Source: Prochilodus magdalenae (Eukaryota; Chordata; Actinopteri; Characiformes; Prochilodontidae). From it: a stretch of DNA of 64,000 bases. The stretch covers positions 1,054,001 to 1,118,000 of the forward strand of contig JAMWET010005007.1 in NCBI GenBank assembly GCA_024036415.1. The letters run 5' to 3'. Under the pieces are notes generated by a model. It had not been told where the DNA came from, made no database searches, and saw only the letters and a list, made by a program, of their open reading frames with translations. Made by a program: the position numbers and the translations under genes. Position 1 is the stretch's first letter, and the number at the start of each line of letters is the position of its first letter. This document shows, one piece after another, positions 1 through 12,225 of the stretch.

Positions 1-2340
1 CCCACCGTTTATCTGCCTGCTCTTTCACATGGTTATGCCACATCGGGCAAGCTAAGGCTTTTTACCCATTTGGGCATGTGGAAGCTGCTCATGTGATCAT
101 TTAGCTAACTTAAGGTAAAAATATGATCACATTTAAAACATGATATAAAGTGTAACTTCTGCAGCCCTGTTTATAACCCCTGTAGAAAGATGCATGGACT
201 TCTCCCATAGATAATGTGGCCATCGTACTGGTAATGCATTTATTGAACAACAGAGTCACTCTGACTAAAGGCAAATATGGTAGGTGGACATGGCACTTTG
301 CCCACACATCTGTGCTGCCATTTCTCTGCCTGTGTTAATGTAAGCATGGGAATAACTGCACTTCACAGTTGTTTGTTATAAAAGGCTCTCCACACAAAAA
401 TCAGCTGTCAGGAAGCAGCTATACAAAACACCACAACCTTCTCAACCCCTGCACATATTTCAGACCTAAAATCTTGCCTTGGCTCTGACATAGAGGACCT
501 CCAAATCTCGTTTAAGATCCACTTTATTTAGGCTAGCGCAGTTAATACTAGCGGAATAAGAAGAAGGCACAGGGGAACTGAGCCTGGTCCATCAAGGGCT
601 TTGTGCCAGCATCTCATCCAAACTGACATTTCCAAACTCAAACCATGTTTAATGCATGTGCCGACTTGGCTCCAGTAGCTAAACAGAGATGGATTTTTGT
701 GCTGATGATTTGGAAGCTGCAGCAAGTGAATTGAATTTGTGACTTATGGAGTTTGAAGTTACGGCGGTGTAACATGTAGCAAGTTGACCCAAGATGTTTA
801 GTTCCTTGGTGTCACTGCCATTTAAAATTGAAGAGGCAGTAAGAAGCGTAAACATAAACTCTGAAAGTTAATATCTGTTGATTTTAAACACACATGGATA
901 TACCAATGTGAATATAGTACGACAAGTAGGAGGCTGATCACTGATAATATTGCCTGATAGCATATTTTCATATTTTATCATGCCCCTTAAATTGTATTTA
1001 AAGTGTGCATCACTGACAGATAAATGATCGTGACAAAATAAACAGTCTTAAATAACAAATAATAGTGTTGCAGTAGGTCGACTTGGTTGGTCGCTTTTCC
1101 TATAATATGTCTGTTATTATTATCTCCTGTTTTTATTCCACCCTCCGTTGCCTACAGGTTATTTCCAATGAGTTAGTTGGGAGTGGAAATGACTGCTGCT
1201 TGCCTGTCTAATAAAGCAGGCCTTATTTTTCTGAACGTTTAACTATCTAAAGGCTTTACCATTTTTGTTGCCTACAAGACAGCAGTTTGTGTATTTCTCT
1301 ACACTCTACACTTACATGTTGTCCTGCTTCTGCCCTCACCAAGGAACTACCTAACCACTAATTAAAACTAGATCTGTGTTGCAAGATACTGTGCAGGGTC
1401 CCATGGGAAGTGAATTATCTGCCATTGTTGTTACATGTATATCAGTGTAATGTTAATCTTGCACATTTAGACCTAAACTGGATCTTCTTTTTTAGCATGT
1501 AAACATTCATATGCAGAGGTTCAGAAACATCTCTGACTTTAACATTATTTTTTCAGGCATTACAGGTGACTGGCTGCAGTGTATGCATTTTAGAGTGTTT
1601 TGTCCAGACTGATGTTACTTCTTTTAATTCTAACAAAAAGTAAATCTTACATATTTAAACTGGAGGCTTTAAACAGGCAGTAAAAGTTTACAAATAGCTG
1701 ATTATTAGCACACTATCAGTCATTTTTATGCCAATACCCGTATAAACTGCGAGTTGGAAATAACTAGCAATAGTATTAGTCAGCTGATTTAACAGTCAGG
1801 CCTTTAAATTCTGCATGTTTCCTAAAAGTTGTTTAAAATTCATGAGGACACTTTTAATTGCAATTAAGTTATTTATTTTGGGCTATTGTTCCCCTCTTAA
1901 AAGACTTTCTCTGAAGAAATTATGGAGTTCTGTACTTATGAGAATAGGCTAACTGAGGACACGGCTGCACACCTAACGGAATAATAATGCAGCACAGTAC
2001 ACTTGGGCTGCAGTACATTAAATATGGCTGTGCATGCCGTTTGGTTGGGTGCTGAGTGGGTGGACGGGTGAGTAAGACCATATGGTCATCTTCATTCATA
2101 GTGTATAGTGTGTGGACACATCCACTCATCCATAATTAGAATAGTGAATCATCATGGATGGGCTCACCCATAAATGTCTTCCACACTATTACAGTATGTA
2201 GATGTTTGAGGACTACACCACAAGTATATGGGTACACCTTCTAATTAGTGTGCTTGGATGTGTGTGTGTGTGTGTGTGTGTGTATGCAAATGTATTAAAC
2301 CTGCCCATCAGGTTTTATTCCTGTCGGGTGATTCCTGGTA
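1..2340. other. Gene-free flank, no element recognised
   Basis: AT-rich DNA with no reading frame that resembles a known protein. The open stretches on both strands are short (65-70 codons) and low in complexity. The only clear structure is a (TG)12 run at 2259-2282. I see no splice-flanked exon, tRNA-like fold or terminal repeat here. Confidence 0.5.
2259..2282. repeat. (TG)12 microsatellite
   Basis: Twelve uninterrupted TG dinucleotides in gene-free flank. Confidence 0.9.
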
Positions 2341-2379
2341 GGTGCAACTATTTGTACAACTATTCTTTTGATGAGTGTA
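2341..2379 (+). mobile_element. Isolated terminal repeat of a Tc1-like family
   Basis: The segment reads GGTGCAACTA, a short spacer, then ATTCTTTTGATGAGTG followed by TA. This is nearly the same as the right end of the Tc1-like relic at 48024-48717 (TGCAACTATTCTTTTGATG with ATGAGTG-TA). No transposase-like coding was recognised to its left, so this is a leftover end of a third copy of that family or of a very decayed one. Confidence 0.5.
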
Positions 2380-2469
2380 TATATAAATCAGCTCTGTTTT
2401 AATTTTCTTCTCTGTATTGCATTACTGTCCAAACTCTGCTTAGATATCCAGTATGAAAAGCAGTATATA

Positions 2470-3000
2470 CACTGCCTGGCCACAACAAGTTTTTCCAGTA
2501 AGCAAATATTTAATAGCCTTTGATTGAATGATTATTGCGGTGATTAGTATGTGTCAACAGGCAACAATTATGTTAACCCTAACTGATACAGTGAGTAGCT
2601 TCTCATCTCTGCAGTGTTTCAGAAGGTCACAAATTGGCCTGTGATGGACAACTATGGAGATTGCAGAAATGACTGGAAATGGATTTAATCCAATAAGTCA
2701 AATGTTGAAATATGGCCATGTTTATTGGTAAAAGAAAGAGCATTTCCACACTCTCATTTCAACGAGAACTAAATATATTGAGATTAAACAGCTGCTTTAA
2801 TTAGTAAGGATTTTGTTTGTTAGGAAGCATATATTGGACTCTGGAACAAGCATATTCCCAGATGACAGTGCCAAGGTTCACTGGGTTTATATTGTGAAAG
2901 AGTAGCTCAGGAATCATCATCACGCAGTCTTTACCTTAACTTCATTAAAAAGATTTTGGGATGTGCTGGAAAAGACTTTACAACGCGATTTGACCAAATT
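2470..3000 (+). mobile_element. Tc1-like transposon relic, internally deleted
   Basis: The left end is TA followed by CACTGCCTGGCCACAAC, matching a widespread teleost Tc1-like terminal repeat that starts CACTGCCTGGCCAAAAA. Downstream it keeps the recognisable order of that family: a leader with AACCCTAACTGAT and CAGTGTTTCAGAAGGTCA, part of the N-terminal DNA-binding region, then around 2855-2880 the CAGATGACAGTGCC segment that corresponds to the second catalytic Asp (QDD/QDN motif), then GGGATGTGCTGGAAAAGAC near the DDE Glu region. Large internal deletions and frameshifts make it inactive. A copy of the same family in the opposite orientation lies at 43693-44335. Confidence 0.6.
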
Positions 3001-4424
3001 TGTTTTGGCCATAAATTCTGGATGTAAATAAGCATTGTGATGTTATATTGTTGAAGCAATATACAAAGACAAAAAAGCAAAAGACAAAAAAAAAACAATG
3101 GGCAACAAACTCTGCATTTTCGGTGGCCAGAATGTGAAATTGGAAAATGTGTGTTGCCAGAAGTACTGAGCAACAAGTAGGTGTGCCCAAATGTCCTCTT
3201 TTTGAGACCCACAAATGCATCCACTTGGGGATTCTAAATTGCCTAAAATGTCCAGAATTTGGCAACAGTCTGTCCCTTGCCATGTCCTCTTTTTGAAAAC
3301 CAAAATATGGTCACTCTGGCCCAGGGCAACATCAAACCATAAAAACTGTGTACAACAGTTGCTGGTAAGCAGTTGTTGGAGCTTCTAGAGGTATTATACA
3401 TATCAATTTTGTTTGTTATTGTTGTAAGTATTGCTCTTCATTTCTTTCAGACTAAACCTGGTTGGTCTTCAATGTGTTAAATTTCTAAAAACCAATAAAC
3501 AAAACATTTATCAGATGTTTTTAAAGAGGTAGCTGCCTCCAGACAATTGCTAGTGAGTGGTAAGACAAGACAAGTGCATAGTTTCAACCACCAGTTTTTT
3601 CCACTACACTGACGCCATTTCAGCCATCCCATGAGAGAGTGTATGTGTGTTTCTGTGAGTACCTGGGCACCTGTCCAGCCTGGCCCAGGTCCACCACATT
3701 GACTCTGCGGGCAGCACTATAGCTGAGATCCCCATGACCTTCAGAGAAGAGCACAGATTTAAAAAAATGCTGTTAAAAAATCTGTACTGGTATTACATGT
3801 TTTTTTATAGCAAGGATTACAGCAATCCCACTGTGAAATATGGGAGAAAATCCCACTGCTCAAAATCCAGTGACTGACAGTCTTAACCCTTCATGCATAA
3901 TATCTACATTGCAATATGAATAAGAAACATACATGTTGTACACTGTCATTACAGCAATCATACTGTGCCAAAGTCAGATCCTATTATAATGTGGCAGGTT
4001 GCATGCAGATTGCAAGTCCAACAATCAGAGTCAAGACAGGCAGTGACCACAGCACACAAAGACAATATCAAAGTTGACAAATGCATCATGGGTAAAAGCA
4101 GGGATAAGAATCACAGCTCCTAACTCACACAGAGGCTTTGCAACAAAGAAAGTAGTATAAGTAGAAGTCCTAGATCACCTGCCAGTGTCTGAGAGAGGTG
4201 GAGAGTGGGTGGAGCCAGTGTGGAGCTATAGAAAAACAACAGCAACATATGGCTTTACCATGTGCAGTACTGTAGAGGCCCAAACATCTATCCCAAACAC
4301 AGATCTCAAATAATCTGTTTGCATAAAGAAGGGAAGAATCAATGATGAAATAAGTGTAAAGCATGAGTTTCCAAAAATTGAGCTAGGAAAATGCTGATAA
4401 GCCAACAAAACTGTCTCCAAAAAA
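3001..4424. other. Gene-free stretch with unclassified repeat-like DNA
   Basis: Begins where the Tc1-like relic breaks off. At about 3190-3310 a phrase near ATGTCCTCTTTTTGA occurs twice about 85 bases apart, separated by sequence with no recognisable protein. Three overlapping minus-strand open stretches of 86-101 codons cover 2931-3303, but they share no motif I know and include Phe/Cys-rich low-complexity tracts. The rest holds no feature I can name. Confidence 0.35.
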
Positions 4425-5863
4425 ATAAATTTGGGCACTGTTGTCATTTTATTGATTTCAAAACCTTTAGAACTAATTATTGGAACTCAAATTTGGTTTG
4501 GTAAGTTCAGTGATCCTCGTCCTCCATACACAGGTGACTCCAATTATGAGAAAGGGTATTTAAGGGAGGCAATTGTAAGTTTTTCTCCTCTTTGCATCTT
4601 TTCTGAAGAGTTGCAGCATGGGAGTCTCAAAACAACTTTCAAATGACCTGAAAACAAAGATTGTTCACCGTCATGGTTTAGGGGAAGGATACAGAAAGCT
4701 ATCTCAGAGATTTCAGCTTTCAGTCTCCACTGTGAGAAACATTGTGAGAAAATGGAAGACCACAGGCACAGTTCAAGTCAAGGCTCGAAGTGGCAGACCA
4801 AGAAAAATCTCGAATAAACAGAAGCGAAGGATGTTGAGAACAGTCAGAGTCAACCCACAGACCAGCACCAAAGACCTACAACATGATCTTGCTGCTGATG
4901 GAGTCACTGTACATCGTTCAACTATTCGGCGCACTTTACACAAGAAGATGCTGTATGGGAGAGTGATGCAGAGGAAGCCTTTTCTCCGCCCACATCACAA
5001 ACAGAGCCGCTTGAGGTATGCTAAAGCACATTTGGACAAGCCAGCTTCATTTTGGAATAAGGTGCTGTGGACTGATGAAACTAAAATAGAGTTATTTGGG
5101 CATAACAAGGGCCGTTATGCATGGAGGAAAAAGAACACAGCACTCCAAGAAAAACACCTGCTACCTAAAAATTTGGTTGTGGGTCCATCATGCTGTGGGG
5201 CTGTGTGGCCAGTACAGGGACTGGGAATCTTGTTAAAGTTGAGGGACGCATGGATTCCAGTCAATATCTGCAGATTCTGGAGACCAATGTCCAGGAATCA
5301 GTGACAAAGCTGAAGCTGCGCCGGGGCTGGATCTTCCAACAAGACAACGACCCTAAACACTGCTCAAAATCTACTAATGCATTCATGCAGAGGAACAAGT
5401 ACAACATTCTGGAATGGCCATCTCAGTCCCCAGACCTGAATATTATTGAAAATCTGTGGTGTCACTTAAAGAGAGCTGTCCATGCTCGGAAACCATCAGA
5501 CCTGAATGAACTAGAGATGGTTTGTAAAGAAGAATGGTCTAAAATACCTTCAGCCACAATCCAGACTCTCATTAGAAGCTATACGAAGCGTTTAGAGGCT
5601 GTTATTTCTGTGAAAGGAGGATCTACTAAATATTGAGTTAAGGTTTTTTTTTTGGTGCCCAAATTTATGCACCTGCCCACTTTTGTTTAGACAATTATTG
5701 CACACTTTCTGTAAATCATATAAACTTCATTTCACTTCTCAAAAATCACTGTGTTTGTCCCCTATATGATATATTTAACTTTTTTTTTTATCCAAACAAT
5801 CAATGCTTTATAAAGGTAAATCAGGAAAATTAACAACGCTGCCCAAACATTCGCACCCCACTG
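4425..5863 (+). mobile_element. Tc1-like transposon, 5'-truncated copy
   Basis: The body matches the second copy at 10703-12225 almost base for base from ATAAATTTGGGCACTGTTG onward. The right end reads CTGCCCAAACATTCGCACCCC followed by ACTG and TA, the reverse complement of the family's left end (CAGTGGGGTGCGAAAGTTTG). The left terminal repeat is missing: upstream of about 4425 the sequence no longer matches the other copy. Without one end it cannot be mobilised. It carries the transposase relic at 4618-5636. Confidence 0.85.
4618..5636 (+). pseudogene. Tc1/mariner transposase (DD34E), one frameshift
   Basis: This would encode a Tc1-family cut-and-paste transposase of about 340 residues, the usual family length. 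The start ATG sits right after the conserved leader. Residues 1-115 form the paired-type helix-turn-helix DNA-binding region, including YRKLSQRFQLSVSTVRNI and an HTH arm beginning RSGRPRKIS, a GRPR-type hook. The catalytic domain shows WTDETKIELFG (first Asp), QQDNDPKHCSKST (second Asp) and SPDLNIIENLWCHLK (Glu). Compared with the copy at 11072, four bases are missing near 5167 (CCT then AAAAATTT, against CCTACAGTAAAATTT), which shifts the frame between the first and second Asp. Apart from that shift no stop codon interrupts it, so it died recently. Its 5' terminal repeat is also lost. Confidence 0.9.
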
Positions 5864-6039
5864 TACATGGATTGGTATTACTTGAATTGGGATTGCTTGG
5901 ATGAAGAAAATGCTAAACCAACTTTTAAGACTGAATATTGAAAAAAATATTGACAGGAGTGGGACAATGACTGTGTTACAGCCTGGTCACAATGTCTGTG
6001 AGCCCATGAACATAAGTGTGGTGAGTCATCTGCTGTCCA
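5864..6039. other. Short spacer, nothing recognised
   Basis: Gene-free DNA between the Tc1-like element and the presumed LTR-retroelement tail. Confidence 0.4.
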
Positions 6040-6466
6040 TGCTGCAGTCAAACCACAGCACCTGCTGACGCAGGCTCACAGTGCCTTCTGGCAGTGTCCA
6101 CTCTCCTCACAATGCTGGCACACCAGCTGCTCCACTGCTCACTACGGCACTCCCACATTAACGCCTTTGTTGGTTTTGCTTTCACTTTAACCGGCTTTCC
6201 TCTCACCTCCTCCCTCGCATCTTCATCACTGAATCTTCCCACATTGGATCTGTCTTCAGGCCCTCCCACGCTGGCTTTGTCGTCAAGCCTTTCTATACCG
6301 TGTTCCTGTGGAGCTTTGCAGCTCTGTCAATGCCATCACAGACATTCCCAAGCTTTGTTTCTCTTGCTTTTTACCTTGAAATTCTCGATATTGCTCCCAG
6401 ACCAGTGGGTGCGCTATCCCACCTCTGACACCACTGTAGTGTTGGCATTGAGTAAGAGCAGGAAGT
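6040..6466 (+). mobile_element. Probable 3' internal tail of an LTR retrotransposon
   Basis: A C-rich segment encoding Ser/Pro/Leu-rich low-complexity peptide in the + frame (about 6094-6471), unlike the AT-rich surroundings. It ends in a purine-rich tract (AGTAAGAGCAGGAAG) directly before the TG start of the presumed LTR, the position expected for a polypurine tract. No gag or pol motif is visible, so the assignment rests on base composition and position. It could be unrelated GC-rich DNA. Confidence 0.35.
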
Positions 6467-6762
6467 TGTAATGGTCACTTTAAGTGTCTGCACGCCGTGA
6501 GCGAGAGAGGGGGTAGAACGTTAACGGTTTATTAGTAAGGCACACGGGATGGTTACGGGGTGTTGTAGCCTATATGTTCTGCTGCACTGTTATCTGGGAT
6601 TGTAACAAACGTGGTGTGGGTGCTCCCCTGCCCAATAAATGGTCCGGTACTCCGGACGTCTGTCTCCCGCGTGGATTTCTCTATGGAGGTCGGGGCAAGC
6701 AGCTAACCACATGTTGCATTTCCCTCTCCGGGAGCCTTCACCCAACTACCAAGTTCGTTACA
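6467..6762 (+). repeat. Probable LTR (solo or 3' LTR), 296 bp
   Basis: The unit begins TGTAATGG and ends CGTTACA, giving short inverted ends (TGTAAcG type) that begin TG and end CA, as LTRs do. Inside, an AATAAA signal at about 6634 is followed by a GC-rich R/U5-like stretch (GTCCGGTACTCCGGACGTC). The flanking five bases (GAAGT and AGGTC) do not match, so no clean target duplication supports a solo LTR. With the purine tract just upstream, a 3' LTR of a truncated gypsy-like element is the simpler reading. No second LTR was found in the window. Confidence 0.5.
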
Positions 6763-9700
6763 AGGTCATGGCTCTCTTTTATTGGAATACAAACAGAAGG
6801 ACATATAATGAGCATGAAACCCACAGGGTGCATCATTGCTCAAGGGGACTGCTCGAGGCCTTATCCTTAAGGTGATACAGCCTGATACAGTGACACATAT
6901 GAAACACACATAATGCACTCTTACAAAGAGTAAAGAGTTTACTGTGAATTAAATCAATTAAAATTTTGATTTCTGATTTTTGCATGGTGAAGGACATTCA
7001 AAGACTATTCCTGTTATGTGATTATCAACTGTTGTCAACATGAGTCTGTCCAACCTGGCCATATCAAATATTAGGAACTGGAGCTGCTTTCCACAATAAC
7101 ATCATTGGCTATTCCTGTATAAGAGAAACACAAGGCTGGCCTTTTACACAGGGTGGGATTTTCTGAGGTGAGCTTGCAAGTACAATCCAAAGATAGTTCA
7201 GATTAGTCAGCACTTAGTATTGATTTGTTTCATCAGATTAACTGTAAACATAACTGCCATGTAAAGCACATACCTGTCTGTGTTATTAAAGTTTGTGATA
7301 TATAAGAATTCATAGCATTATTAGATCTTGTTTTTTGCATATTAAATCAAATGCATAATGCTGGTTTCCTCAGGCTGCTTTGTTGCCAGTGAAACAAAAC
7401 CAACAGTGCATAGAAGAGAGAAAGCGACATACAAAGCCAAGTTCAGACCCTTTCCAGTGTTTCACTCATTATTGCTCGTGGCCTGTGGGAACAGACCTGG
7501 TGTAACAGTCACATAGACTAATGCTCAGTCCCACTCTCCAAGGGGTTGGAACATATTTCTATTCTGGGCATATTAACCTGAAGCACTGTTCCACTAGATG
7601 AATTGATGGGGCATGGGAAAGCTTTTGGGTTACAGGCTTGGCCTTGATGGAGGAGAGAAGGCTCATATGTAAAGGTTTCAACAGAGGAAAAGCCTGTGCA
7701 TTCTGTGAAGCGAGGAACATAATGTTTCTGTAAACAGAATTGTTTACTGAGGTGGTGATTGGAAGTCTTTGAATACCTCTGTGAGCTGCATCACAGAAAG
7801 TTATTACATGTATTGCTTATAAATGGGGTTCCTGATTTCTGACACACTAAGTATGTGTATGCACTTAATCTGATAATCTGATAACTGCAGATCAGATCAG
7901 ACTCTACATAAACACTTGATCACTTTACTTGAAAATGTGCACATAAATCACCTAGAAGGTCAAGAATATTCATCGTCCATGTAACATGTAGTAAGTTGGA
8001 GCACTACCCACAAGTGTTTTGTTGGCATCTCAAGATTGCTGTGTTTAATGCTGCTACCTTATTTGAAGTATATGCAAAAATACAAAATATGACAGAAATA
8101 GGGGTCAATTACTGACCTTTCAGTCTGCCACCATCAAAATGATGAGCAATCGTACCCAGTCATACCTTCATATATACATCTGTCTTATTGAATCACAAGG
8201 TAGTCTAATTATTCTGCTGCTAAAACATTAATTTGTATTACCGTTTAATATTGTTTGCTATCAATGGATGGCCATTCAATTTGTATTTCTTAATCACTCG
8301 TATGTGTACTTAATAAAACTAAATGTGAATATGATCCATATTGTATTCCTAAGATGTCATGTTACTGTCTTATAATCATGTCAATATTAATTTCATAAAG
8401 ATAAAATGCAATAAGGTGATGATTTAAAGATCAGCGTCATAGCTATGTACCATTAAGGCCCATGAATGTTAATGACGCAGATATTAGCTTCCATTTTCAT
8501 GCGCTAATCAGCAACAAACAAATGTTTTCATATTATTGAATTAAATTAATCACTCATTTAGCTTCAGACAACCAGTATAGTCCTATCAACTGAATAATGA
8601 AGCTTGTGTCTGTGATTAGAAAAAAGCTTTGGGCTCATCAGACCTTCTGGCTTCACCGTTCCACCCTTTCACTCACCCAGATGTGTTTTCACATTCATTT
8701 CTTTGGTTGACATGCCAATGGAAAAGATGGCACATGACACTTTAGGTTTTGCAGCTGAATATACTGCTTGTGGTCTCAGGCATGTAGGCATGATATATTA
8801 GCAGTATACATAAATCATTGTTTACGTTTAACAGACTCATATTTCATAGCTTTAAGAAAACAGGTTTTTAAGTAGTTCAAAAGAATTAGAAACATTAGAA
8901 AGTGTATGCGACCCGCTGGAGTAAAAACTTATTTATGTATTCGTTTAGACCAATAACAAAATGCTTTAATGAGATGCAAACGTTTGAAGTAAAGTGCTAA
9001 ATTATATGTAAATTAGATGCTGAAATCTATCGGTGTAGCTGCCAACATGCAGCTGTAAGAGTTGGATGATGCCTCATTTAGTAGTCAGCTTGTCATGGCT
9101 ACTTTGCTGAGCAAGCAGGCGAGCGGTCAGCTCTGGTCAAAATCTCAAGGTTAGCCTTGCTTATTGTGCTTGAAAAAGCAGCTAACATTGGACTTCTACC
9201 TTATGGAAAGACCTAAAAGCACCTAAATGCATTCTACATCAAGACAGTAGTGTAATTGTTTTGTCATAGTTGCGCTGTGGATCACATGATTTTAACCAGT
9301 GCCACAGTCTACAGCAGGAGAGGTGATACAGTGAACAAGGAACACTGGACCCCATTCACCAACATCATCCTAAGCTTTATCCTGAATTTGTTCTCGAGAA
9401 AGGTCCTAAGAAAACCTCTACATCAGATTCATAATGTGTTCTTAAACAACAGAATTGTTCACACCTGTGTGCCTTACTGCTCTTGGCGTATACTGCGTAA
9501 GGGGGTTTTAAGATATATTTCTTTCTAAGAACAATTGGCGATTAAGGCCCAATATTGTTCACTGGATCTTATGATATCCTTTAGTGATGAACCAGTATAT
9601 AGAAAACTGGGTTATTATAATATTATATGCCTAATATAAGCACAACACAAGATTATTAACCACTCTGTTAACTTAACCTTTTTTTCCTAAAGTAATTTGC

Positions 9701-10498
9701 CATCCTGCTGGGTCTAACCTGACCACACTATTGCCAATGTTCTGGAGACGCCCCTGTTTTTTTCTATACATGTACTGTACAGTACTGTAGTGTTTATATA
9801 CAACATACAGCTCTTTCATTATTTCAGAAAGTAAAGAAAGGTTGGCTTACTATGAAGATGATGATGATGGGGACAGGGCCTTTGCAGTGTGTTTACTAAG
9901 CTTTTGGTTTGCTGGGGACTTCTAAAATAACCTTAAATTAATGTTTCCTTCTTTCTGTTTTTCCTAAAATAGCATCATCATGAACACAATCATTTTTGTT
10001 GCTCATTTTAACCTGATGGCAAATGACTCTAAGGGCTGTCTGATTAATGAGTGTGACCTTTGGTGTCCTTCTAGACAGTGTGCTACAAGTCCTGAAAAAA
10101 CTCTGTGATGGAACTGAAATGCAGCTTTCATTGTAATAGTGTGCGTCATTTCCTGAGCCTGTATCCTAAATATAACTACATAAAATCAGAACAATAAAAA
10201 GATTAGATTTGTGCTTTAGAGGTCAATGTAACAGGACACTCTGGTCCAAAATGTATTAATAGCTACACATGTTGTAAAGCTACACATAGGCCTACTCAGC
10301 TTGTACAGCGATGACACATTAGTCTCTAAAGCATGATTTTCTGGCTTAAAGACTAGGAAATTACCTCTTGATGATGTACCTTGAAATAGCAGGCTAATGC
10401 ATCCTTGATGCTAATTAATGAAGAAGGAAGGCTAATGGTGCTGCCAGGAAGCCGGGTATCATGTCTTAATATATATGGTTTGGTGGTTATGATCTATA
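6763..10498. other. Gene-free intergenic DNA
   Basis: About 3.7 kb of AT-rich sequence with no supported gene, RNA or complete repeat. Reading frames are at most about 98 codons and look random. No terminal inverted repeats or transposase motifs were recognised. Confidence 0.45.
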
Positions 10499-10499
10499 A

Positions 10500-10566
<67 letters not shown>

Positions 10567-10610
10567 CATACATACATACATACATACATACACACACATA
10601 CATATATACA

Positions 10611-10647
<37 letters not shown>

Positions 10648-10702
10648 CATACATACATACATACACACACACATACACACATATATACAGTATATATATA
10701 TA
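10499..10702. repeat. Compound (TA)n / (CATA)n / (CA)n microsatellite
   Basis: Runs of TA at about 10502-10558 and 10612-10641 alternate with CATA and CACA blocks; the block order TA, CATA, CA, GTATA is used twice. The long Tyr/Ile/His reading frames on both strands here are products of the repeat, not genes. The right edge is the TA target of the Tc1-like insertion at 10703. Confidence 0.95.
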
Positions 10703-12225
10703 CATTGGGGTGCGAAAGTTTGGGCAGCATTGTTAATTTTCCTGATTTACCTTACTAAAAAGATTCTGTTAAATATATCATATAGGGGACAAACACAGTG
10801 ATATTTGAGAAGTGAAATGAAGTTTATATGATTTACAGAAAGTGTGCAAAAATTGTTTAAACAAAAGCGGGCAGGTGCATAAATTTGGGCACTGTTGTCA
10901 TTTTATTGATTTCAAAACCTTTAGAACTAATTATTGGAACTCAAATTTGGTTTGCTAAGTTCAGTGGCCCTTGACCTCCAAACACAGGTGACTCTAATTA
11001 TGAGAAAGGGTATTTAAGGGAGGCAATTGTAAGTTTTTCTCCTCTTTGCATCTTTTCTGAGGAGTTGCAGCATGGGAGTCTCAAAACAACTTTCAAATGA
11101 CCTGAAAACAAAGATTGTTCACCGTCATGGTTTAGGGGAAGGATACAGAAAGCTATCTCAGAGATTTCAGCTTTCAGTCTCCACTGTGAGAAACATTGTG
11201 AGAAAATGGAAGACCATAGGTACAGTTCAAGTAAAGGCTCGAAGTGGCAGACCAAGAAAAATCTCGAATGAACAGAATCGAAGGATGTTGAGAACAGTCA
11301 GAGTCAACCCACAGACCAGCACCAAAGACCTACAACATGATCTTGCTGCTGATGGAGTCACTGTGCATCGTTCAACTATTCGGCGCACTTTACACAAGGA
11401 GATGCTGTATGGGAGAGTGATGCAGAGGAAGCCTTTTCTCCGCCCACATCACAAACAGAGCCGCTTGAGGTATGCTAAAGCACATTTGGACAAGCCAGCT
11501 TCATATTGGAATAAGGTGCTGTGTTATTTGAGCATAACAAGGGCCGTTATGCATGGAGGAAAAAGAACACAGCACTCCAAGAAAAACACCTGCTTCCTAC
11601 AGTAAAATTTGGTTGTGGGTCCATCATGCTGTGGGGCTGTGTGGCCAGTACAGGGACTGGGAATCTTGTTAAAGTTGAGGGACTCATGGATTCCAATCAA
11701 TATCAGCAGATTCTGGAGACCAATGTCCAGGAATCAGTGACAAAGCTGAAGCTGCGCCGGGGCTGGATCTTCCAACAAGACACTGACCCTAAACACTGCT
11801 CAAAATCTACTAATGCATTCATGCAGAGGAACAAGTACAACGTTCTTGAATGACCATCTCAGTCCCCAGACCTGAATATTATTGAAAATCTGTGATGTCA
11901 CTTAAAGAGAGCTGTCCATGCTCGGAAACCATCAAACCTGAATGAACTAGAGATGTTTTGTAAAGAAGAATGGTCTAAAATGCCTTCAGCCACAATCCAG
12001 ACTCTCATTAGAAGCTATAGGAAGCGTTTAGAGGCTGTTATTTCTGCAAAAGGAGGATCTACTGAATATTGAGTTAAGGTTTTTTTTTTGTTGGTGCCCA
12101 AATTTATGCACATGTTTGTCCCCTATATGATATATTTAACAGATTTTTTTTATCCAAGCAATCAATGCTTTATAAAGGTAAATCAGGAAAATTAACAAAG
12201 CTGCCCAAACTTTCGCACCCCACTG
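10703..12225 (+). mobile_element. Tc1-like transposon, both ends present
   Basis: The left end after TA reads CATTGGGGTGCGAAAGTTTG; the right end reads CAAACTTTCGCACCCCACTG followed by TA. These are near-perfect inverted repeats, extending inward through GGGCAGC and TTAATTTTCCTGATTTACC. It sits inside a TA microsatellite, consistent with the TA target preference of the superfamily. At 1523 bp it is close to a full-length element of this family, but about 80 bp after the transposase stop are missing compared with the copy at 4425-5863 (between TTTATGCAC and TGTTTGTCCCC). It carries a dead transposase gene at 11072-12072. Confidence 0.9.
11072..12072 (+). pseudogene. Tc1/mariner transposase, first Asp deleted, two stops
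   Basis: Same family as 4618-5636, with the same ATG and the same terminal TGA. It is exactly 22 nt shorter than an intact 1023-nt gene. The missing 22 nt lie right after GGTGCTGTG near 11523 and would encode the TDETKIE segment, so the first catalytic Asp is gone and the frame shifts. Two Trp codons have become TGA: EW to E-stop at 11851-11853, and LW to L-stop at 11893-11895, the latter inside the IENLW motif that carries the catalytic Glu. The N-terminal HTH region (residues 1-150) is still open and nearly identical to the other copy. None of these lesions is shared with the first copy. Confidence 0.9.

Noticed and set aside
10405..10758. Tyr/Ile/His-rich reading frames of up to 117 codons on both strands
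   Set aside because: They translate TA, CATA and CA microsatellites; no real gene.
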